Part shown: one piece after another, positions 7,734-12,109 of the stretch | How the letters are laid out: each line of letters starts with the position of its first letter | How positions within the stretch are numbered: the first letter of the stretch is position 1 | From: Desulfuromonadaceae bacterium | Lineage (GTDB): Bacteria > Desulfobacterota > Desulfuromonadia > Desulfuromonadales > SZUA-540 | Length of the DNA: 12,109 nucleotides | Direction of reading: 5' to 3' | Assembly (NCBI GenBank): GCA_003250235.1 | Contig: QKGY01000390.1 | Location: 1-12,109, forward strand | Translations under genes and position numbers: made by a program | Notes under the pieces: generated by a model | Told to the model about the DNA's origin: nothing | Seen by the model: the letters and a program-made list of their open reading frames with translations, nothing else | The model's database searches: none

Positions 7734-8591
7734 ATGAGTGATTTGCGAAAACATTCTTTTTTACGTGATGTCTTCTGGCAGCGGTTTCGCCATAACCGCA
7801 TGGCGCTGGTTGGGCTGGCCATCGTGCTGGGGATGTTCGTACTGGCCCTTGTTGCCCCTTGGCTCGGGCATGACCCTGGGGCCATCGATATCCCGCACCG
7901 GTTGCAATCTCCGAGTTTTGCCTATCCAATGGGAACGGATGATCTCGGCAGGGATGTCTGGACACGCATCCTTTACGGGGCACGGATTTCCCTACTGGTC
8001 GGTTTTGTCGCGGTAGGCATTGCCTCGCTGATCGGGATCGCCCTAGGGGCCGTGGCGGGTTATTACGGCGGGTGGGTCGATTCGCTCATCATGCGTTTCG
8101 TCGATATCATGCTGTGCTTTCCGACGTTCTTTCTGATTCTTGCGGTCATCGCATTTCTAGAGCCCTCCATCTGGAATATCATGATCATTATCGGCGTTAC
8201 CGGGTGGATGGGTGTAGCGCGTCTGGTCCGGGCGGAATTCCTGTCCCTTCGGGAGAGGGATTTCGTCCAGGCCGCTTTGGCGTTGGGCGTGCCTGATACC
8301 AAAATCATATTCCGGCACATCCTGCCGAATGCGCTGTCTCCTGTGCTTGTTTCGGCAACGCTTGGGGTTGCAGGCGCCATTTTGACCGAAAGCGCTTTGT
8401 CGTTTCTCGGCATCGGGGTGCAACCCCCCACGGCATCCTGGGGCAATATGCTGATTGCCGGCAAGCAGACCCTGGGCACGGCCTGGTGGCTGTCGGCTTT
8501 TCCCGGGCTGGCCATCCTGGTGACCGTCCTTGGCTACAACCTGCTGGGGGAGGGGATACGGGATGCCCTGGACCCGAGACTGCGGGAGTAA
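7734..8591 (+). CDS. DppC-like ABC permease, peptide/nickel family
   Basis: The second membrane subunit of the importer, about 285 residues. It has the usual N-terminal cytoplasmic segment and first helix (RFRHNRMALVGLAIVLGMFV). The family signature HPMGTDDLGRDVW appears here as YPMGTDDLGRDVWTRILYGAR. Then come a helical core and the EAA loop that docks on the ATPase (LRERDFVQAALALG, then HILPNALSPVLV), followed by LSFLGIGVQPPTASWGNML and a C-terminal GEGIRDALDPRLRE. It is intact, unlike its partner DppB. In-frame starts upstream are TTG 7704, GTG 7725 and GTG 7731. I choose ATG 7734 because AGGCGG (7719-7724) lies nine bases before it, but GTG 7725 after GAGGAG (7708-7713) is nearly as good. 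No ATPase gene follows; the next gene encodes a SEC-C protein. Confidence 0.92.
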   Translation: MSDLRKHSFLRDVFWQRFRHNRMALVGLAIVLGMFVLALVAPWLGHDPGAIDIPHRLQSPSFAYPMGTDDLGRDVWTRILYGARISLLVGFVAVGIASLIGIALGAVAGYYGGWVDSLIMRFVDIMLCFPTFFLILAVIAFLEPSIWNIMIIIGVTGWMGVARLVRAEFLSLRERDFVQAALALGVPDTKIIFRHILPNALSPVLVSATLGVAGAILTESALSFLGIGVQPPTASWGNMLIAGKQTLGTAWWLSAFPGLAILVTVLGYNLLGEGIRDALDPRLRE

Positions 8592-8621
8592 TCCCCGGTT
8601 AATCGTGGAGATTGAAGCAAA

Positions 8622-9131
8622 GTGAAAACCGGAAGAAACGATCCCTGCCTCTGTGGCAGTGGTCTGAAATACAAAAAATGCTGTTTGCTGAAGACCGCCC
8701 CTCCGGGCACTATCCCGACCGGTCTGACGCCCGGACAACTGGTGCTGGCCCGGGCGAAGGCTTTTGACGACGGGGATTTTGCCTTCATCTACGATACCTA
8801 TCATACGGACTCTGCTTTCAAGGAACAGTTCCCGAACAGACAAGAGTATATCCATTACGGCGGCGCGAATCTGACAGCGGATTTTCGCATCCTTCAATGC
8901 CGTATCCTCAAAGAAGCGCCAGGCCATAGCGAGTCCCGTGTCCTGTTCTACCTCGAGATTGATTATCAGGGGAAACGGGTTGAGTCTTTCGAACTGTCTG
9001 TTTTCTTCAGGGACCAAGGGGAATGGCGCTACCATTCGAGCCAGAAACTGGAGCGTAGCGAATTCTCCGGACCGGTAGAGGCGATCGACTGGGCGGATTT
9101 CGACCGCGTCGCGGACAAGATCTACTTCTGA
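8622..9131 (+). CDS. SEC-C zinc-motif protein with YchJ-like (NTF2-like) domain
   Basis: A 169-residue protein. The N-terminus GRNDPCLCGSGLKYKKCC is a SEC-C zinc motif of the CxCx8CC type (Cys 9, 11, 20, 21), like that at the end of SecA and in YchJ and YecA proteins. After a linker, residues about 38-165 (GQLVLARAKAFDDGDFAFIY, then RQEYIHYGG and VESFELSVFFRDQGEWRYHS) fit the NTF2-like middle domain of YchJ/UPF0225 proteins. Its molecular role is unknown. Zinc-dependent binding to a protein partner such as the ribosome or SecB is known for some SEC-C domains, but nothing here shows it. The start is GTG at 8622 with GGAG at 8607-8610. It lies 30 bases after the permease gene and 32 before the NSS gene. 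The second zinc motif of full-length YchJ seems to be absent at the C-terminus. Confidence 0.85.
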   Translation: MKTGRNDPCLCGSGLKYKKCCLLKTAPPGTIPTGLTPGQLVLARAKAFDDGDFAFIYDTYHTDSAFKEQFPNRQEYIHYGGANLTADFRILQCRILKEAPGHSESRVLFYLEIDYQGKRVESFELSVFFRDQGEWRYHSSQKLERSEFSGPVEAIDWADFDRVADKIYF

Positions 9132-9163
9132 AAATCCCCTAAAACAAACCAAAGGACGTATTT

Positions 9164-10522
9164 ATGAATCGGACGACACCACGAAGTCAGTGGGCCAGCC
9201 GAATCGGCTTTGTACTGGCCGCGGCCGGAAGCGCCATCGGCCTTGGCAATATCTGGAAATTCCCCTACATTACAGGGCTTAACGGCGGCGGTGCCTTCGT
9301 GCTGGTCTACCTCGGCTGCATTCTCCTTGTCGGGCTGCCAATTATGATGGCGGAATTTCTGATCGGGCGGCACGGCCAAAAGGATGCCGTCGGCTCTTTT
9401 GCCTCACTTGCCGGAGAGCGCAGTCCATGGCGCATGGTGGGGTGGATGGGGGTGTTCACCTCGTTTCTTCTGTTTTCCTTTTATGCCGTGGTTGCGGGGT
9501 GGAGCTTCGACTACATCGTCCGATCGGCGACCGGTGCTTTTCAAGGAAAGAGTGCCGACGAGATCAACGCTATTTTCGGACAGCTCGTCACCTCTCCCGT
9601 TCAGGTGATCTTCTGGCAGGCCGTCTTTATCGTTGCTACCGTAGGAATTGTCGTCGGTGGCGTCCGCGGCGGGATCGAACGCTGGAGCAAAATCCTCATG
9701 CCGCTGCTGTTCCTTCTCCTGCTTCTGCTTTTCGTGCGGGGGATGACGTCACCCGGGGCGCGGGCCGGGCTGGAGTTCATGTTCCGGCCCGATTTCAGTA
9801 AACTCACACCCAATGCGTTGCTGGATGCCCTGGGACATTCATTTTTTACGTTGTCCCTGGGGGCCGGGACCATGATCACCTACGGGTCGTACCTCGACCG
9901 TAAGGCCGATCTGTTTACCCTCTCCCTGCGGATCACCATTCTGGATACCCTGGTGGCTCTTCTGGCCGGGCTGGCTATTTTCCCCGTAGTGTTTGCCGCC
10001 GGTTTGGAACCTTCCAGCGGTCCCGGCCTGGTCTTTCAGACCATCCCCATTGTTTTTTCAGCTTTGCCTTTCGGCTCGTTTCTCGCTGTCTTGTTCTTTC
10101 TGCTGCTGGCTTTTGCGGCCTTGTCTTCGTCGATTTCCATGCTGGAAGTTTCCGTGGCCTATCTGGTGGATGAAAAGGGGTGGGGGAGAACCCTGGCAAC
10201 CTCTTTGATGGGGTTTTTCGCATTTGTCATCGGCATCCCCTCGGCGCTTTCCTTCAACAAACTGGCTCAATTCACCCCCTTTTTCGGACGCACGTTTTTC
10301 GATTTTGTCGACAAGCTGGTTTCTTCCTATCTGCTTCCTTTGGGCGGCCTGTGTGTTGCCCTCTATGCCGGGTGGTTCTGGAAGGCGGATGCCGAGAAGA
10401 GAGAATTGACCGGAGATGGGGATAGAGCCTGGATTTATCCCCTCTGGCACTTGCTGGTGCGCTTTATCGCTCCATTGGCCGTGGTGGTGATCCTTCTCAA
10501 TCAGGCTGGTCTCTTCGGATAA
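9164..10522 (+). CDS. Neurotransmitter:sodium symporter family (NSS/SNF) sodium-dependent transporter
   Basis: A 452-residue multi-helix protein of the LeuT fold. The N-terminus aligns with LeuT at an offset of two: gate RxxW (Arg7, Trp10), then GFVLAAAGSAIGLGNIWKFP, with Gly22, Ala24 and Asn29 in the place of LeuT sodium-site residues Gly20, Ala22 and Asn27. Further signatures are NGGGAFVLVYL, the TM6 segment FFTLSLGAGTMITYGSY, and the TM8 segment FAALSSSISMLEVSVAYLVD, whose serines match the Na2-site Thr/Ser of LeuT. It should import an amino acid or similar small molecule with sodium across the inner membrane. The length is shorter than 12-helix LeuT and closer to the 11-helix bacterial members such as MhsT. 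The substrate cannot be predicted safely. ATG at 9164 is preceded by AAAGGA with a seven-base gap. The gene ends four bases before mutM. Confidence 0.95.
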   Translation: MNRTTPRSQWASRIGFVLAAAGSAIGLGNIWKFPYITGLNGGGAFVLVYLGCILLVGLPIMMAEFLIGRHGQKDAVGSFASLAGERSPWRMVGWMGVFTSFLLFSFYAVVAGWSFDYIVRSATGAFQGKSADEINAIFGQLVTSPVQVIFWQAVFIVATVGIVVGGVRGGIERWSKILMPLLFLLLLLLFVRGMTSPGARAGLEFMFRPDFSKLTPNALLDALGHSFFTLSLGAGTMITYGSYLDRKADLFTLSLRITILDTLVALLAGLAIFPVVFAAGLEPSSGPGLVFQTIPIVFSALPFGSFLAVLFFLLLAFAALSSSISMLEVSVAYLVDEKGWGRTLATSLMGFFAFVIGIPSALSFNKLAQFTPFFGRTFFDFVDKLVSSYLLPLGGLCVALYAGWFWKADAEKRELTGDGDRAWIYPLWHLLVRFIAPLAVVVILLNQAGLFG

Positions 10523-10526
10523 AGCC

Positions 10527-11348
10527 ATGCCGGAACTCCCTGAAGTCGAAACCACGCGGCTGGCTCTGTCCCCGCAGATTTGCGGAAAGATCCTGTGCAA
10601 AGGCGTTGTCGTACAGCGTTCTTTGCGCTGGCCGGTCAGTGCCGAATTCCCCGATACTTTGATCGGCGACAGGATTGCCGATCTCGACAGACGTGGCAAG
10701 TATCTGTTGTTCCGGTTTACGCGGGGGACACTGATTGTTCATCTGGGCATGAGCGGGTATTTCCGTTTTGTTGATTGCCGGACACCCCTGGAAAATCATG
10801 ACCACATCGAACTTCGTTTTGAAGGCGATCTGTGCCTGCGCTATAACGACAGCCGACGTTTCGGGGCTTTTTTATGGACGACGAACGATCCCTTGCTCCA
10901 TCCGCTTCTGCGGGATATGGGTCCTGAGCCGCTTTCCACGGAACTGACAGGCGGTTATTTGTTCGGCCGCTCGCGAAGTACGCGCGTTTCCGTTAAAACG
11001 TTTGTGATGGACCAGAAGGTTGTCGCTGGGGTAGGTAATATCTATGCGAACGAGGCGCTGTTCGAAGCAGGGCTTCTGCCCGCAAAAGCCGTCTGTGCCC
11101 TGGATGTTGTCCAGGCAAACCGGCTGGCGGATGCGTTAAAGGCCGTCCTATCACGGGCTATAGCGTCCGGACGAAACAGCCTGGAACGTTTCTTTTTTCA
11201 TCGTCCGGGAGAAAAACCCGGGTACTTTCCTCAGACCCTGAACGTCTATGATCGGGATGGTGCGCCTTGCCGTCGTTGCGGTCACCCGGTTGTGAAGATT
11301 TTGCAGGGTGGGAGGGCGAGTTATTTCTGCCCGCAATGCCAGAGCTAG
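10527..11348 (+). CDS. mutM: Formamidopyrimidine-DNA glycosylase (Fpg/MutM)
   Basis: A 273-residue base-excision repair enzyme that removes oxidised purines such as 8-oxoguanine and FapyG and cuts the resulting abasic site. The key parts are present: N-terminal MPELPEVE (Pro2 nucleophile, Glu3), Lys58 in DRRGKYLL (Lys57 in mature numbering), VHLGMSGYFRF, RYNDSRRFG, and the H2TH segment VGNIYANEALFEAGLLP. The C-terminal zinc finger has Cys 248, 251, 268 and 271, with the DNA-contacting Arg263 in GGRASYFCPQC. The length is normal for the family (E. coli 269). It starts four bases after the NSS gene stop, with a ribosome site (GGATAAAG) that overlaps that stop, so the two are likely translationally linked. 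A shared function is not implied. Confidence 0.97.
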   Translation: MPELPEVETTRLALSPQICGKILCKGVVVQRSLRWPVSAEFPDTLIGDRIADLDRRGKYLLFRFTRGTLIVHLGMSGYFRFVDCRTPLENHDHIELRFEGDLCLRYNDSRRFGAFLWTTNDPLLHPLLRDMGPEPLSTELTGGYLFGRSRSTRVSVKTFVMDQKVVAGVGNIYANEALFEAGLLPAKAVCALDVVQANRLADALKAVLSRAIASGRNSLERFFFHRPGEKPGYFPQTLNVYDRDGAPCRRCGHPVVKILQGGRASYFCPQCQS

Positions 11349-11372
11349 CAATCGGATACTGCAAGAGGAAAT

Positions 11373-11378
11373 AAGGAG
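11373..11378 (+). promoter_or_regulatory. Ribosome binding site that sets the thioesterase start at TTG
   Basis: AAGGAG lies seven bases before TTG 11386-11388. This rejects the longer in-frame GTG at 11308, which lies inside mutM and would add 26 residues that do not match the fold. Confidence 0.75.
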
Positions 11379-11385
11379 AAAGAAT

Positions 11386-11802
11386 TTGGACGGATTCCGT
11401 TTTACCCTGCCTTATGACGTCAGGGTTGCCGATGTCAATTACGGAGGCCATGTCTCCAATGCCGCCGTACTCAGTTTTTTTCAGGATGCACGAATCGCTT
11501 ATTTGAAACATCTGGGGAATTTTTCCGAGATGGACATCGGGGGCTGCGGGATCATTCTGCCGTCGGCTCAGGTCGAATACAGGGCTGAAATGTTTCTGGG
11601 GGATCGCCTGGAGATCGGCGTACGTGTCACCGAGCTGGGAGGGTCGTCCTTTGCCATGGCGTACCGCATCGAACGGGAAGGGAAGGTGACTGCCGAGGGC
11701 ACTACACGCCTGGTCTCTTTCGATTATGGCCGACGGAAACCCCGCAGGATTCCCGATGAATTTCGGTCGGCTGTTGTTCGTTTTGAAGAGCTTGGGGCCT
11801 AG
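11386..11802 (+). CDS. Hotdog-fold acyl-CoA thioesterase (4HBT/YbgC-like)
   Basis: A 138-residue protein of the usual size for a single hotdog domain. The N-terminal strand FTLPYDVRVADVNY leads into the active-site loop (D16-V-N-Y-G-G-H22-V-S-N25) and the hotdog helix LSFFQDARIAYLKHLG. Later strands include AQVEYRAEMFLGDRLEIGVRV and SSFAMAYRIEREGKVTAEGT, ending with RLVSFDYGRRKPRRIP. Such proteins hydrolyse acyl-CoA thioesters. The substrate (short, aromatic or long chain) cannot be told. Aligned by hand with YbgC, Asn18 falls where the catalytic Asp usually is, so the catalytic residue is uncertain. It is the last gene of the plus-strand unit, 37 bases after mutM and about 25 bases before a strong terminator. 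The start is TTG. Confidence 0.85.
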   Translation: MDGFRFTLPYDVRVADVNYGGHVSNAAVLSFFQDARIAYLKHLGNFSEMDIGGCGIILPSAQVEYRAEMFLGDRLEIGVRVTELGGSSFAMAYRIEREGKVTAEGTTRLVSFDYGRRKPRRIPDEFRSAVVRFEELGA

Positions 11803-11828
11803 TCTCAGGGGTAGATCTCCGCAAAAGC

Positions 11829-11860
11829 AAAAAGCCCGGGCATACACCCGGGCTTTTTTT
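11829..11860. terminator. Bidirectional rho-independent terminator between convergent genes
   Basis: The stem GCCCGGG (11834-11840) / CCCGGGC (11847-11853) has a six-base loop. It is flanked by A5 (11829-11833) on the left and T7 (11854-11860) on the right, so each strand reads a GC-rich hairpin followed by a U-tract. It lies between the stop of the thioesterase gene and the stop of the leftward fumarase gene and should end both transcripts. Confidence 0.93.
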
Positions 11861-11882
11861 ATGAAACGTAAAGCGAAAAGTC

Positions 11883-12109
11883 TTACAGGCCAAGCTGCTT
11901 GAAGAAGTCGTTGCCCTTGTCGTCGACGAGGATGAAGGCCGGGAAATCCACCACGTCGATTTTCCAGACCGCTTCCATGCCGAGTTCGGGGAAGTCGATG
12001 CACTCGACCTTCTTGATGTTCTCTTCGGCCAGAACGGCGGCAGGTCCGCCGATGGAACCGAGGTAGAATCCGCCGTGTTTTTTGCACGCATCGGTCACCT
12101 GCTGGCTGC
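11883..12109 (-). CDS. Class I (iron-sulfur) fumarate hydratase, C-terminal end only (runs off right edge)
   Basis: The last 75 or so residues of a leftward gene, ending at TAA 11885-11883. The translation contains KKHGGFYLGSIGGPAAVLA, then NIKKVECIDFPELGMEAVWK and FPAFILVDDKGNDFF. It closely follows the C-terminus of E. coli FumA/FumB as I recall it. Class I fumarases are oxygen-sensitive 4Fe-4S enzymes that interconvert fumarate and malate in the cytoplasm. The cluster cysteines and the alpha part lie outside the window. Because the end of the protein is present, both a single-chain FumA form and the beta subunit of a two-subunit form remain possible. A GTG at 12098 is internal and not the start. 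L(+)-tartrate dehydratase beta is a less likely relative, given the strong fumarase match. Confidence 0.9.
   Translation of the reverse strand, partial: SQQVTDACKKHGGFYLGSIGGPAAVLAEENIKKVECIDFPELGMEAVWKIDVVDFPAFILVDDKGNDFFKQLGL

Noticed and set aside
8157..9152. Minus-strand open frame across dppC and the SEC-C gene
   Set aside because: It overlaps two well-supported plus-strand genes and shows no motif.
11308..11385. Longer thioesterase start inside mutM
   Set aside because: The extra residues read the zinc-finger region of mutM out of frame, and a strong ribosome site precedes the TTG at 11386.

Overview
The window looks like ordinary chromosomal DNA from a Gram-negative bacterium. It is most likely a Desulfuromonas/Geobacter-type deltaproteobacterium (Desulfuromonadota). 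That placement rests on the gene families and neighbourhoods seen here (SLC5-type sensor N-terminus, TPR lipoprotein plus LolB-like lipoprotein, class I fumarase) and on moderate GC. It is an inference from recognition, not a database result.

Layout. From 1 to about 2327 a three-gene minus-strand unit is read leftwards. It starts with a fused aminoglycoside-phosphotransferase-like/P-loop kinase protein. Next is a small two-helix membrane protein whose start overlaps the kinase stop (ATGA). Last is the N-terminus of an SLC5 (sodium:solute symporter) protein that resembles the membrane part of CbrA-like histidine kinases and runs off the left edge. A roughly 185-bp divergent intergenic region (2328-2512) carries palindromes and a possible promoter.

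From 2513 to 11802 nine genes lie head-to-tail on the plus strand with gaps of 4 to 57 bp. They end at a strong bidirectional terminator (11829-11860) and are probably one long transcription unit. In order they are: TPR lipoprotein, LolB-like lipoprotein, lipoprotein-type peptide-binding protein, DppB-like permease, DppC-like permease, SEC-C/YchJ-like protein, neurotransmitter:sodium symporter (NSS), formamidopyrimidine-DNA glycosylase (mutM), and a hotdog-fold thioesterase. On the other side of the terminator, facing it, is the C-terminal end of a class I fumarate hydratase.

How the genes fit together. The TPR/LolB pair points to outer-membrane lipoprotein handling. The next three genes form the binding protein and two membrane subunits of a peptide/nickel-type ABC importer, but no ATPase genes are present in the window. 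The DppB permease gene is broken: a -1 frame change at about 6999 coincides with the absence of about 11 conserved residues, which fits a deletion of about 34 nt. The importer is therefore either a decayed locus or carries a sequencing/assembly error at this point. The remaining genes (SEC-C, NSS transporter, mutM, thioesterase) are housekeeping or accessory functions with no obvious link beyond co-transcription. I see no RNA genes, mobile elements, CRISPR arrays or convincing evidence of a new defence or biosynthetic system.
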